A DNA stretch of 47,832 nt from JASGCK01 sp031430035 (GCA_031430035.1 JANPAS010000098.1:1-47832), one strand, 5' to 3'; shown: positions 23,878 to 32,994, numbered from the stretch's first letter. Translations and numbers: made by a program. The notes: generated from the letters alone by a model not told the origin.

Positions 23878-24861
23878 CTACTCGGGCAAAAGTCCAATCT
23901 CTTTGCTCATTTGCGCCCAGCGTGTGTGCTCACCTTTAAAGAAGTCGGCCACTTGAGCAGGATTCAGCCCTGCGACAGCAATCGGGCCAATTGCTGCAAT
24001 ACGGTTAGCAATATCGGCCTCTAGCAGTACCGTACTCATATCGCGGTTCACGCGAGCAACTATTGCTTCTGGTGTGCCAGTCGGTGCCATTAGTGCAAAC
24101 CAGCCACTCATTTCAAAGTTGGGAACTAACTCGGCCAGCGCAGGCACAGTCTCCCAGCCCTGAGCCCGCTTGGCGTTGGTGACAGCGAGCACACGCAAGC
24201 GACCTTGTTTAGCGAGCGCAGCGGTAGATGCAAGATCGGCTACCAAAGCATCCACATGCCCACCCAGCAAGTCCTGCGTAGCAACACCCACTGAGGCAAA
24301 AGGCACAAGGTTCGCATCCATCTTGGCGCGTGCATTGATGAGCCGTGCAATCATGCCACCAAGCGTTCTAGGTCCTTCATTGGCTAACGTCAATTTGCCA
24401 GGTGCCGCTTTCGATTTCGCAATCAATTCCTCCATCGTCTTGATAGGTGAGTTGACGTTCACCAAAATAGCAAAGGGACTATTGGCGACAAACGCCACAG
24501 GCACAAAGTCGCGGCGCGGATCGTAAGGCAAAGCTTTAAACAAATACGTATTACTGACCAATGCAGCAACGGTAGAAAAATAAAAGTTATAGCCATCAGG
24601 CGTGGCTTTGGCCGCCGCTTGCGCACCAATTACGTTTTGGCCACCTGGTTTGTTGTCCATCACCACGGGCTGTCCCCACAGTTTGGCAAGGCGTTCGCCA
24701 AGTAGGCGCGCCACGTTATCGGGACCTGAGCCTGCGGGGTGCGACAACCAAAACTTAATCGGCTTATCAGGCCACGCAGTCGATTGTGCCCATGCGGGTA
24801 TGGATATCGCGCTGATAGCACTGAGTGCTGCGCGTCGATTCAGCTTTGAAAAATTCATCAT
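23878..24861 (-). CDS. Tripartite tricarboxylate transporter (Bug) substrate-binding protein 2
   Basis: This 327-residue periplasmic receptor has a signal peptide (NRRAALSAISAI, cleavage near AWAQ). Landmarks are WLSHPAGSGPDNVAR (the usual FPPGG loop is changed to HPAGS), VVMDNKPGGQNVIG, ATPDGYNFYF and LPYDPRRDFVPVAF. The changed first loop may alter ligand selectivity. GGGAG precedes the ATG at 24861, and the start shares its A with the stop of the hydroxylase gene (TGATG), so translation is coupled. It is the last gene of the meta-cleavage operon and presumably binds that pathway's aromatic acid substrate. No membrane partner is encoded nearby. Confidence 0.88.
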   Translation of the reverse strand: MMNFSKLNRRAALSAISAISIPAWAQSTAWPDKPIKFWLSHPAGSGPDNVARLLGERLAKLWGQPVVMDNKPGGQNVIGAQAAAKATPDGYNFYFSTVAALVSNTYLFKALPYDPRRDFVPVAFVANSPFAILVNVNSPIKTMEELIAKSKAAPGKLTLANEGPRTLGGMIARLINARAKMDANLVPFASVGVATQDLLGGHVDALVADLASTAALAKQGRLRVLAVTNAKRAQGWETVPALAELVPNFEMSGWFALMAPTGTPEAIVARVNRDMSTVLLEADIANRIAAIGPIAVAGLNPAQVADFFKGEHTRWAQMSKEIGLLPE

Positions 24862-26399
24862 CACAGTCTCCCTTTTAAAGTTATTAATTCAGCCATTACT
24901 TCATCCACAGAATGCATCACAGCGTACACGTAGTGATCGGGACGCACAAGTGCCGCAGTGCATTTATGCTTGTCAAACCAAGCAGCGCAGATGCCGTCTA
25001 ATTCATTGATTTGCATGACAACAAAATCATCAAATGGCTTGTAGGCCATGCCAGATAAGGCTTGCACGAGTGCCAAATCTAACGTCGCTAATCGCCAACC
25101 ACGTCCGTAGGCGTCGTCCATCAACACCCAATCGCCTTCATGCTTTACCCTAGGCTGTGGAAATAGTGTGCCATGCGCCGCATCCGTCCGTTCGGACAAT
25201 AGTCCTGCCGTCAGCGGCGGAATCAAATCTTGACGTGGTACAGATTTCACGACGCCGCCTTGCTCGGCGAGGAGCTTTGCATCGCGTGCGCGGGCAAGCG
25301 TGAGGTCTCGCTCGCAGATGTAGCGACCAATGCCTTTGATGGTGGTGGTGAGTGCCCGCACATGCGTACCGCGCTCTAAGCCGTAGCTATCCAACAATGC
25401 CTCGCTGCCTGCATCACTCTTCCCTTTGCGCAAAACATGCTCCAGCTTCCAAGTTAGATTGACTGCATCGCGCACGCCTTGGCACATGCCCTGCCCCAAA
25501 AACGGTGGCTGTTGATGCGCGGCATCACCTGCCAAAAACACGCGGTCTTTGCGCCAATCTTTGGCTACTAAAGCATGAAAGCGATAGGCTGCTTTGCGCC
25601 ACAACACGCCATCCTCTGGTGTCAGCCACCGTGCAAGCAATTGCCAAATTTGATCGTCTGCCAACATGGTCTCTGGGTCTTCACCTGGCAGTAGCATGAT
25701 CTCCCAGCGACGATGATGACCCGTTCCGATCACGTAGGAAATAGGGCGCGAAGGCTCGCAGTACTGAGCGCTGCACTCGGGCAATTTGGCAAGCCCTGAT
25801 GCGTTTGCTTGAACATCGATCACGAGCCACGGCTCATCAAAATGAAGGTCTTCTAGTTCAATGCCCGCGAAGCGCCGTACCATGCTGGACGCGCCATCGC
25901 AGCCAATGACGTACTTGGCGCGTACCGTTGTGGATGGGTCTTCGGCATGACGGTAGGTCAAATCAACGCCTTTTGCATCTTGCGCAAGCTCGTTCAGTTC
26001 GCAGCCGAGTTTGACACTGACGTTAGTGAAACTTGCCACACGTTCGCGCAAGATTTTTTCTACTGGTGGCTGTAAAAAAACCATCGAAGGCGTCCAACCC
26101 ATGGGGTACGGCGGTGGCAGCATATCCAAGCGCCGAATCATTTGCCCGTCCGCGCCAAAGTGCTCGGAGGCTGTGAAGGGTTCGGTGTACTGCGCTACTT
26201 CTTCCGCAATACCCAACTGTTGAAATATGCGCATGATTTCGTGATCGAGTGCAATCGCACGCGGCTTGGGATAAATATCTTCTGCTTTGTCGATCACCAG
26301 CACGCGCAGTCCCGCTTGCCCAAGCAGACTAGCCGCCACACAACCTGTGGGGCCAAGACCCACAACGGCTACATCAAAGTCGGCAGCATCAAGCTTCAT
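24861..26399 (-). CDS. FAD-dependent aromatic hydroxylase, MhpA-like
   Basis: This 512-residue flavoprotein monooxygenase is of the PHBH/phenol hydroxylase class. The dinucleotide motif GLGPTG is at 14-19, the DG motif region is CDGASSMVRR, and the second FAD motif is FLAGDAAHQQPPFLGQGM. A C-terminal thioredoxin-like domain follows, as in MhpA (3-(3-hydroxyphenyl)propionate 2-hydroxylase). It would add a second hydroxyl ortho to the first, making a catechol for the extradiol dioxygenase two genes upstream. It overlaps the FAA-hydrolase-family gene by 11 bases. MhpA similarity sets the reaction type with good confidence; the exact substrate, a phenylpropionate, phenylacetate or benzoate derivative, is open. 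Confidence 0.88.
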   Translation of the reverse strand: MKLDAADFDVAVVGLGPTGCVAASLLGQAGLRVLVIDKAEDIYPKPRAIALDHEIMRIFQQLGIAEEVAQYTEPFTASEHFGADGQMIRRLDMLPPPYPMGWTPSMVFLQPPVEKILRERVASFTNVSVKLGCELNELAQDAKGVDLTYRHAEDPSTTVRAKYVIGCDGASSMVRRFAGIELEDLHFDEPWLVIDVQANASGLAKLPECSAQYCEPSRPISYVIGTGHHRRWEIMLLPGEDPETMLADDQIWQLLARWLTPEDGVLWRKAAYRFHALVAKDWRKDRVFLAGDAAHQQPPFLGQGMCQGVRDAVNLTWKLEHVLRKGKSDAGSEALLDSYGLERGTHVRALTTTIKGIGRYICERDLTLARARDAKLLAEQGGVVKSVPRQDLIPPLTAGLLSERTDAAHGTLFPQPRVKHEGDWVLMDDAYGRGWRLATLDLALVQALSGMAYKPFDDFVVMQINELDGICAAWFDKHKCTAALVRPDHYVYAVMHSVDEVMAELITLKGRL

Positions 26400-27261
26400 T
26401 TTTGATGGGCGTTGTCAGCGTGCCAATACGTTCGATTTCAATCTCTACTGTGTCGCCATCTTTCATCCACACAGGCGGAACTCTGGCTTGCCCCACACCT
26501 GCAGGCGTTCCCATAATGATGACATCGCCTGGCTCTAGCGTCATACATTCCGTTAGTAGTTTGATAGTTTCTGCCACACCCCAAATCATGTCAGTTGTGT
26601 TGGCATCTTGCATGACTTTGCCATTCAAGCGACTCTGGATACGCAGTCCCGTTGCACCTGGCGCAAGCTCATCGGCCGTCACCAGCACCGGGCCAAACGG
26701 ACCTGAGTTATCAAAGTTTTTACCAATCGTCCACTGCGGTGTTTTCTTTTGATAGTCGCGCACCGAAATGTCGTTAAACACGCTGTAGCCAAAGACGCAG
26801 CTAAGGGCATCGGCTTCGCTCAAATGCTTAACACGCTTACCAATAATCACAGCCAACTCTGCTTCGTAATCGAGTCGCTCAGACACACGTGGACGCAGCC
26901 CCACTTCGCCATCCGCAATCAAAGAGCTAGCGCCTCGATAAAAAAACCACGGGTACTCTGGCTTGTCGCGTCCACCTTCTTTCGCGTGGTCGTAGTAATT
27001 AAGTCCAAGGCAAATGATCTTGCCAGGACGAGGCACGGGCGCTGCCAACTTGAGCGAGGACAAAGCCACGCGCGGCGTAGTGCTCGCCAGTGCTGCTTTG
27101 GCGGCGGCAATCACATCCACGCCGCTGTTTAAAGCAGTCAACAAATCGTGTGAAATGCTGGGCACGGCATCGTTTAAATCGACAACTTGATCGCCGTCCA
27201 CGTGGTTCTCGATGACGCCTGTGCGGATCTGTTCGTTTTTGTAATAGCTGATTAGCTTCAT
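26389..27261 (-). CDS. Fumarylacetoacetate hydrolase family protein
   Basis: This 290-residue enzyme has the FAH fold in its C-terminal two thirds. CLGLNYYDHAKE (84-95) supplies the catalytic-lid His (H92). Metal ligands are E133 and E135 in DYEAELAV and D164 in FNDISVRD. GTPAGVGQAR near the C-terminus is a family hallmark. The family contains hydrolases, isomerases and decarboxylases of oxo-enoic ring-cleavage products. In this operon it is the natural candidate to process the meta-cleavage product of the neighbouring extradiol dioxygenase, either by C-C hydrolysis or tautomerisation. It sits 19 bases after that gene and overlaps the hydroxylase gene. Confidence 0.88.
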   Translation of the reverse strand: MKLISYYKNEQIRTGVIENHVDGDQVVDLNDAVPSISHDLLTALNSGVDVIAAAKAALASTTPRVALSSLKLAAPVPRPGKIICLGLNYYDHAKEGGRDKPEYPWFFYRGASSLIADGEVGLRPRVSERLDYEAELAVIIGKRVKHLSEADALSCVFGYSVFNDISVRDYQKKTPQWTIGKNFDNSGPFGPVLVTADELAPGATGLRIQSRLNGKVMQDANTTDMIWGVAETIKLLTECMTLEPGDVIIMGTPAGVGQARVPPVWMKDGDTVEIEIERIGTLTTPIKNEA

Positions 27262-27280
27262 TTTTTACTCTCGTTTAAAT

Positions 27281-28228
27281 TTAAGTTTTGATAAAAGAAA
27301 TCTCACGCTGCGCCTGCTTGAGCCTAGGCGATGGCGGCTGAGAAATACCCCATTGATCCACGCGTCCCGCTGGCCACTTCCAATCTGCGGGGCTACCTGC
27401 CACATAAGTGTCGTCCACCTGCTCAACTTCCGCGGTGTACTCAATCACAAAGCCTGCGGGGCCTACAAAATAATTGAAAGCGTTATCGCCAGGGCCGTGA
27501 CGGCCAGGCCCCCACTCGATGTCGTAGCCCGCGTCCCGCATCCGCCCGCCTCCGCGCATGACCGACTCCAGCGTTGGCATGACAAACGCGATATGGTTTA
27601 AACAATTGTTATCGGCATCCGCCAGCGCAATGCTGTGATGATCACCAAAGCCTTGTGTAGCCTCGCCTTGCGGGATTCGGATGAAGGCCATGATCTTGGT
27701 GCGATCGGATAACTTGAAACCCAATACGTTTTCATAAAACGGCATGACAGCAGCAACGTCCATGCTATTGAGCACTGTATGCGCAAGGCGAATCGGCTTA
27801 TCCGCATTGACAAGCGCATCAGGTTCAGAGTTCGCATGACTCACATCACCATAGACGATTTGAAAGACACGACCTTGCGGATCGACGATGGTGATGGCTT
27901 CGCCGCCACCTGCGTCTTGTATCGCATGTTTTGTTTTCAGCACACGTCCGCCATGTTGCATCGTTAGCTCTAAGATTTCATCTAATGCCATACTGGACAT
28001 GGCTTTGAGCGTGATGGTGTGCAGCTCAGGTGTATCGCTATGACGCAATGAGATCAGGTGATGATCCGCTCCCGTACCACGCAAATAAACCACACCACCT
28101 GCGCGATGAGCGATATTCAAATGCCATGTTTCGCAGAAGAATTTTTCTGCGGCAGCAACATCGGGCAAACTGATCTCGACGCTTCGCAAGGAGCGGACGA
28201 GTTTTGGACTTTGAGCAGGATTCATCAT
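27281..28228 (-). CDS. Type I extradiol ring-cleavage dioxygenase (VOC superfamily)
   Basis: This 315-residue two-domain VOC protein has the BphC layout. The iron ligands H150 (LAHTVL), H212 (LNHIAF) and E263 (FVIEYT) match H146/H210/E260 of BphC. The active-site His of HHSIAL (H198), H244 in GRHGPGDN and Y253 also align with BphC catalytic residues, so the enzyme should be active. It cleaves a catechol next to its hydroxyls. The start overlaps the stop of the ThDP gene as ATGA. It lies between that gene and the FAA-hydrolase-family gene. The substrate is presumably the catechol made by the MhpA-like enzyme. Confidence 0.88.
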   Translation of the reverse strand: MMNPAQSPKLVRSLRSVEISLPDVAAAEKFFCETWHLNIAHRAGGVVYLRGTGADHHLISLRHSDTPELHTITLKAMSSMALDEILELTMQHGGRVLKTKHAIQDAGGGEAITIVDPQGRVFQIVYGDVSHANSEPDALVNADKPIRLAHTVLNSMDVAAVMPFYENVLGFKLSDRTKIMAFIRIPQGEATQGFGDHHSIALADADNNCLNHIAFVMPTLESVMRGGGRMRDAGYDIEWGPGRHGPGDNAFNYFVGPAGFVIEYTAEVEQVDDTYVAGSPADWKWPAGRVDQWGISQPPSPRLKQAQREISFIKT

Positions 28229-29949
28229 GGCGTGCAGCGCGTGAGAGCATCAAAGCCAAAGCGGTTCATGCTGCCAAAGTAAGGTGCGGCGGGATGGGGC
28301 AAAAATTTGGTGCGGCAATCAAGCACAGCAGGCAAACCAGACGCCAGTGCGCGGGTCAGTGCTTGTGCCACGTCGCCCGCACGGCTCACCACTTCACCAT
28401 AGCAGCCAAACCCACGCGCAATAGCTGCGTAATCGGTACCCTCTAAACTAGTACCCATCTCAAAACCTAGTTGTGCTCGTTGACCTGAACGTATGATGCC
28501 CCAAGCCGAGTTGTTATGAATGATGTTGATGACGGGTAAGCGGCTGCGTCTTGCAGTATCCAGTTCATTGACAGTAAAACCAAACGAGCCATCGCCTGTG
28601 ATGTTAAACACGGCTTTATTAGGATATTGCAATTGCAGCGACAGTGCATAAGGCAAGCCAAAACCCAAGTGACTCATACCTGGCTCGTGAAAACGTGTGC
28701 GCACCTCGTGCACGGGTGTCAAGTCGTTACTCCAAAAGGTGGTGTGCCCGCCGTCGTATACGGCCAATGCATCCACTGGAAGCGCATCAGCGACTGCCTT
28801 AGCTAAGGCAGCGGGATGCATGATCGCTTCAGTATCTTGTGCCATCAAGGCTAGCTTGGCATCGTAGCTTGCGCGTATGCCCCGTAGACCTGCAAGCCAG
28901 TCAACTTCAATCGATAATTTGGGCTTGGCATTTAGCATAGCCAACAAATCAATCAAGGCTAGGCGAGCGTCGGCCACCATCGCCACTTCGTGCAAAGCGG
29001 GATGCCCCAATGCCGATGGATCAATGTTGATATTGATTAATTGATGATCGCGCCGCGCCAATGGACCCTGCTCGTCCCACATCCAAGACGAGTAGCGGCA
29101 GCCCAAACTCAGGATCACATCAGCACCTTCAAAAGCCGCCTTCACCGCATCACCTGCAATCAAGCCGCCATGTCCAATGAAGTGAGGACTGCTGCTGGCT
29201 ACCACGCCTAGCGCCATTTGCGTGGGCACCACAGGCGCGTGCAGCAGTGCGGCTATTTGACGCACGAGTGGGGCTGCACCGCTGGTCACAACCCCACCGC
29301 CTGCCACGATCAGTGGGCGCTTGGCTTTGTGTAGCAAAGCCATGGCCGCCAAAACGGACTCCTCTGCAGGGCGCGAACCTAGGGTGGCGCGATAACGCGC
29401 GGGGGTCAACTCAAACTCGTCATCGGCAAAGCTACAGGTGCCAGATAGCACATCTTGCGGAATGTCTAAATGCACGGGCCCTGGGCGACCGCCGAGGGCT
29501 TCGCGAAAGGCTCGCCTCATTAGCTCGGGGATGCGACGTGGGTCGTTCACCACCGCATTCCATTTGGTCAGTGGTGCAATCACAGCCCGCGTGTCCATGT
29601 CCATGAACATACCACTGTGAGGATAGCTGGCGGCGCGGTGTTGGTTAGTCGTGATCGCCAAAAGCGGCAGGTTATTGTTAAAAGCCACACCCAAACCCGA
29701 CGCCAAATTGAGTCCCCCAGGCCCCATTTCACCCAGTGCCACAGCAACTCGGCCAGACCCTGCATGCACCGCAGCAGCCATCATGGGACCTGCGGCTTCA
29801 TGTCTGACACCTACGTACTGAATGCTAGGCTGCTTTGACAACGCATGCAGCAGCGGTGCTAATTTGCCCCCCGCAATGCCAAACGCGTAAGGAACAGCTT
29901 CGGCTACCAAAATACGAACCAGCGCCTCTGCTCCTGTGAGTTGCAACAT
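28225..29949 (-). CDS. Thiamine-diphosphate-dependent enzyme (acetolactate synthase / benzoylformate decarboxylase family)
   Basis: This 574-residue protein has the three-domain ThDP architecture. The N-terminal domain holds the cofactor-activating Glu (E51 in VRHEAAGPM), and the central domain includes KRPLIVAGGGVV. The C-terminal domain has GDGSFGFTVNELDTA and HNNSAWG, the ThDP and magnesium site. Such enzymes decarboxylate 2-oxo acids or join them to aldehydes. Next to ring-cleavage genes it may act on a 2-oxo acid product or on an aryl-glyoxylate entering the pathway; neither is shown. The FAD-binding features of true acetolactate synthase are not evident to me. It starts 3 bases after a Bug gene. 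Confidence 0.85.
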   Translation of the reverse strand: MLQLTGAEALVRILVAEAVPYAFGIAGGKLAPLLHALSKQPSIQYVGVRHEAAGPMMAAAVHAGSGRVAVALGEMGPGGLNLASGLGVAFNNNLPLLAITTNQHRAASYPHSGMFMDMDTRAVIAPLTKWNAVVNDPRRIPELMRRAFREALGGRPGPVHLDIPQDVLSGTCSFADDEFELTPARYRATLGSRPAEESVLAAMALLHKAKRPLIVAGGGVVTSGAAPLVRQIAALLHAPVVPTQMALGVVASSSPHFIGHGGLIAGDAVKAAFEGADVILSLGCRYSSWMWDEQGPLARRDHQLININIDPSALGHPALHEVAMVADARLALIDLLAMLNAKPKLSIEVDWLAGLRGIRASYDAKLALMAQDTEAIMHPAALAKAVADALPVDALAVYDGGHTTFWSNDLTPVHEVRTRFHEPGMSHLGFGLPYALSLQLQYPNKAVFNITGDGSFGFTVNELDTARRSRLPVINIIHNNSAWGIIRSGQRAQLGFEMGTSLEGTDYAAIARGFGCYGEVVSRAGDVAQALTRALASGLPAVLDCRTKFLPHPAAPYFGSMNRFGFDALTRCTP

Positions 29950-29952
29950 AGT

Positions 29953-30963
29953 TTAGTCCTCCGCAGTGAAGCCGCTGACCTTAGCAATCGCCTGCCAACG
30001 CGTATAGTCTGCACGCAATAAACGAGCAAACTCTTCTGACGTTTGTGTGATGGCCTGTAGAGAGTTTTTAGCCAGCGACTCCGTCAACTCCGCCTGCTGT
30101 AGGCTCTCACGTACTAGGGCGTTCAATTTGTTCACAGTATCAAAGGGAGTTTTGGCAGGAACGAACCAACCCAGCCACTCCTGCACAACGATATCGGAAA
30201 AGCCCTGCTCAACCAGCGTAGGGACATTAGGCAAGAAAGGCGAACGCTGCGCAGTTGTCACGCCCAATGAGCGCAGTTTGCCAGATCGGATATGCGGTGC
30301 GACTTCGCCCATGACATTGATGCTGATAGGCACTTGTCCACCCAAAACGTCTTGCAGCAAAGGTGCGCCGCCACGGTAAGCCACGCTAGTCAAATCTACG
30401 CCAGAGGCTTTAGCCAGCATCATCCCCGTGAAATGCAGCGCAGACCCAGCTGCAGGCACGCCGTAATTGGCCATCTTTGGATTAGTTTTTGCCCATTTCA
30501 AATAATCGCTCAAAGTCTTAATTTCAGCTGGAAGACCAGGGCCCGCCGTGATGGAAAAAGCATAGGTAGCGGTCGTGCTGATAGGTGTGAAGTCGATCAG
30601 TGGATCGTATGCCAACTTTTTGTAGGTGTGTGGATATAGCACCATCGGGGAGCTTGGAATTTGCAAAATGGTCAAGCCATCGGGCACTGCGCGCTTAACG
30701 TGTTCAACCGCAATGCGTCCCCCAGCTCCCGTGCGTGATTCAACCAGCACATTGGCCGCGTATTTACCCCGCAGTCGCTCCGCCAAAGGGCGTGCAACAA
30801 AGTCTCCCATACCACCTGAAGGAAACCCTGAAACGATAAAGGCGTTCCCCGGAGCTTGGGCTTTGGCAAGGCCACCCAAACCTAGTAGCCCCACGGCGCC
30901 TAATTTGCTCATGGCAGCCAGCGCTGACGCGCTTTGTATAAGATATCGTCTGTTTTGCATCAT
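29953..30963 (-). CDS. Tripartite tricarboxylate transporter (Bug) substrate-binding protein 3
   Basis: This 336-residue periplasmic receptor has a signal sequence (RRYLIQSASALAAM, cleavage near AKAQA). Landmarks are VSGFPSGGMGDFVARP, VLVESRTGAGGRIAV, and VPDGLTILQIP with YDPLIDFTPIS. AAGGAG is followed by two adjacent ATG codons; the second (at 30960) has slightly better spacing. It resembles Bug protein 1 of the neighbouring operon in loop sequences, so the two may have diverged from one ancestor. It lies between the ACMSD-like amidohydrolase and the ThDP enzyme and probably captures the operon's aromatic acid. No membrane components are nearby. Confidence 0.88.
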   Translation of the reverse strand: MMQNRRYLIQSASALAAMSKLGAVGLLGLGGLAKAQAPGNAFIVSGFPSGGMGDFVARPLAERLRGKYAANVLVESRTGAGGRIAVEHVKRAVPDGLTILQIPSSPMVLYPHTYKKLAYDPLIDFTPISTTATYAFSITAGPGLPAEIKTLSDYLKWAKTNPKMANYGVPAAGSALHFTGMMLAKASGVDLTSVAYRGGAPLLQDVLGGQVPISINVMGEVAPHIRSGKLRSLGVTTAQRSPFLPNVPTLVEQGFSDIVVQEWLGWFVPAKTPFDTVNKLNALVRESLQQAELTESLAKNSLQAITQTSEEFARLLRADYTRWQAIAKVSGFTAED

Positions 30964-30989
30964 CTTTCTCCTTAGGTTATTTTTGTAAA

Positions 30990-32000
30990 TTAAGTAATTG
31001 GACGTAAAAATGTTTGCGCATTACCGTGCAAAAGTTGATCTTGCACCTGGTCATCAAAGCCCGCTGCACGTATGCGCTCTGCAGGTGTGCGGTCATGAAA
31101 ATTAAACGGATAGTCCGTTCCAATCATCAACTGCGTATCACCAAACGTGCTCACTAAATGCTTCAGTGTGGGCTCGTCAAATACCAGCGTGTCATAAAAC
31201 AGTTTGCGTGCTTGTTCACTTGGTGATATCGCCATCGATTCTTTAAGTGCAGGGAACGTATTCCAACCTTGCTGCAAACGCGGCAAGAGCATCGCCAAAG
31301 TACCGCCACCGTGACTAAAAGCGATGCGAAGCTTAGGATGCTGCTGCATCAAATTGCTGGTAATCACAGAAGCTGCCGCCAAGCCCACATCGGTCGGGTA
31401 GCCCAGCACTTGCTGCAGCGGTGCAGGACCGATTAAGCGCTCCATGCCAGCAGGACGAATCGCGTGAACAAAAACTGCAGCACCTAGTCGCTCGCAGGCA
31501 TCAAAAAACGGTTCGAACTCAGGCGCACCAATCGGGCGTCCGTTGATGTTGCTACCCACTTCCACGCCTGCAAACCCAAGCGCACCAACCAGATATTCGA
31601 GTTCACGAATCGCCATATCGATGTCTTGCAGCGGCACAGCACCAAAGCCTATGAGCGCGCCGTTTGACTCGGCCACCATGCCTGCAATTTGGTCATTCAA
31701 ATAGCGAATGAGTTGCTGCGCATCTTTGGCATCCATCCAATACGATAAAAGCTCGGGCATGGGTGAGACCACTTGCAAGGCCAGACCCATACTAGGCATA
31801 TCCGCAATCCGCTTGCTGATATCCCAACATTTATCGGAAACGGTGCGGTAATTTTTACCCGCAATCATCACGTTTTTGTGGCATTCATGCGCGGGAGTCA
31901 TTGACGGCCAATCCAGCGGCATCTTTGCACCGATGTAGCTTGGAAAATGCTCAGGGATAACGTGAGCATGAGTGTCAATACCACAGCAATAGGGTTTCAT
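30990..32000 (-). CDS. ACMSD-like amidohydrolase / decarboxylase
   Basis: This 336-residue TIM-barrel amidohydrolase_2 protein has metal ligands H11 and H13 (DTHAHV), H179 (FVHAI), H230 (FSHGGG) and D296 (GTDYPF). Each is shifted by exactly two from the ligands of ACMSD (H9, H11, H177, H228, D294), so spacing is conserved over the whole protein. This group decarboxylates carboxymuconate semialdehydes and hydroxybenzoates without oxidation. As first gene of the operon with an extradiol dioxygenase, it most likely removes CO2 from a ring-cleavage product or from a carboxylated substrate. It is divergent from a LysR gene across 67 bases. Confidence 0.88.
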   Translation of the reverse strand: MKPYCCGIDTHAHVIPEHFPSYIGAKMPLDWPSMTPAHECHKNVMIAGKNYRTVSDKCWDISKRIADMPSMGLALQVVSPMPELLSYWMDAKDAQQLIRYLNDQIAGMVAESNGALIGFGAVPLQDIDMAIRELEYLVGALGFAGVEVGSNINGRPIGAPEFEPFFDACERLGAAVFVHAIRPAGMERLIGPAPLQQVLGYPTDVGLAAASVITSNLMQQHPKLRIAFSHGGGTLAMLLPRLQQGWNTFPALKESMAISPSEQARKLFYDTLVFDEPTLKHLVSTFGDTQLMIGTDYPFNFHDRTPAERIRAAGFDDQVQDQLLHGNAQTFLRPIT

Positions 32001-32022
32001 GCTGTGGATTCTAGAAACACCT

Positions 32023-32043
32023 TATTTATTAATCAATCAAATA
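32023..32043. promoter_or_regulatory. LysR-type T-N11-A operator
   Basis: TATTT (32023-32027) and AAATA (32039-32043) form an inverted repeat with an 11-base spacer, giving T32027-N11-A32039, the classical LysR-type recognition element. It is centred in the 67-base gap between the ACMSD-like gene and its divergent LysR gene, 24 bases from each end or less. Confidence 0.6.
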
Positions 32044-32067
32044 GCATGGATAGTTAGAATCCAAAAT

Positions 32068-32982
32068 ATGGATAACAAACCTAACCTGGCATCAGTCGAT
32101 TTAAATTTACTCGTCGTCTTCTCTGCCATGGCCGATCACCGTAGCGTGACCCGCGCGGCAGAAGCGCTCTCGCTTAGTCAACCCGCGACCAGCGCAGCTT
32201 TGGCTAGGCTTCGCGCGCTGCTAGGTGATCCACTGTTTGTCAAAACGGGGGCTTCTATGCATCCCACGCCACGTGCTTTGCTGCTTGCGCCTACGGTGCG
32301 GCAAGTGTTGGCAACGGTCAAAGAGGACATCCTCACATCTTCGGTGTTTGATCCTGCTACCAGTGCACGCAGCTTTCATTTAATCGCACCCGATATTGCT
32401 GAAGTGATTGTGCTGCCGCGCATCTTGACGGTTCTACGCAAACTTGCACCCAACGTCACCATCAAAGTCACGTCGATGCCGCGCCTTGCGACGGCGCAGG
32501 CTTTGGAGTCTGGCACCGCCGATTTAGCGATTGGCTATTTGCCTGATCTGCACAAAAGCGGCTTTGTGCAGCAGCGTCTCTTTAAGCACGCCTATGTTTG
32601 CATTGCACGGCAAGGGCATCCAGCCTTGCGCGGACGCATGAGTTTGAAGGACTACCTCGCTGTGCCCCATGCCGTGGTGCTACCCGAAGGACGCGAGCAC
32701 TTGGTCGAGCAATTTTTAAACGCCAAACAAATCAGGCGCAATGTGGTGCTGGAGCTGTCGCACTTTATGAGTTTGCAAACTGTGATTGCGAGCTCTGACT
32801 TGGTGGCAACCGTTCCTCAAGATTTAGCAGAATTTTTTGCAGCACACGGCAAGATTCAAATTTTTCCACTGCCGCTCAAATCACCTGAAGTGCAGGTACA
32901 TCAGTTTTGGCATCAACGCCTGAACAAAGATCCTGCGAATGTATGGCTACGAAATTTGGTATTTGAAGCGCTACGCGATTAA
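32068..32982 (+). CDS. LysR-family regulator of the meta-cleavage operon
   Basis: This 304-residue regulator has the helix-turn-helix at about residues 10-68, with SVTRAAEALSLSQPATSAALARLR in pieces closely matching the family consensus. The effector domain (about 95-300) is of the NahR/NodD type. The ATG at 32068 was chosen because it starts directly before the conserved VDLNLLVVF segment; the frame opens 23 codons earlier but those codons run through the divergent operator. It is expected to control the ACMSD-to-Bug operon through the T-N11-A site. It differs clearly in sequence from the LysR of the first operon. The inducer is unknown. Confidence 0.88.
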   Translation: MDNKPNLASVDLNLLVVFSAMADHRSVTRAAEALSLSQPATSAALARLRALLGDPLFVKTGASMHPTPRALLLAPTVRQVLATVKEDILTSSVFDPATSARSFHLIAPDIAEVIVLPRILTVLRKLAPNVTIKVTSMPRLATAQALESGTADLAIGYLPDLHKSGFVQQRLFKHAYVCIARQGHPALRGRMSLKDYLAVPHAVVLPEGREHLVEQFLNAKQIRRNVVLELSHFMSLQTVIASSDLVATVPQDLAEFFAAHGKIQIFPLPLKSPEVQVHQFWHQRLNKDPANVWLRNLVFEALRD

Positions 32983-32994
32983 TGCCGAACAAAG

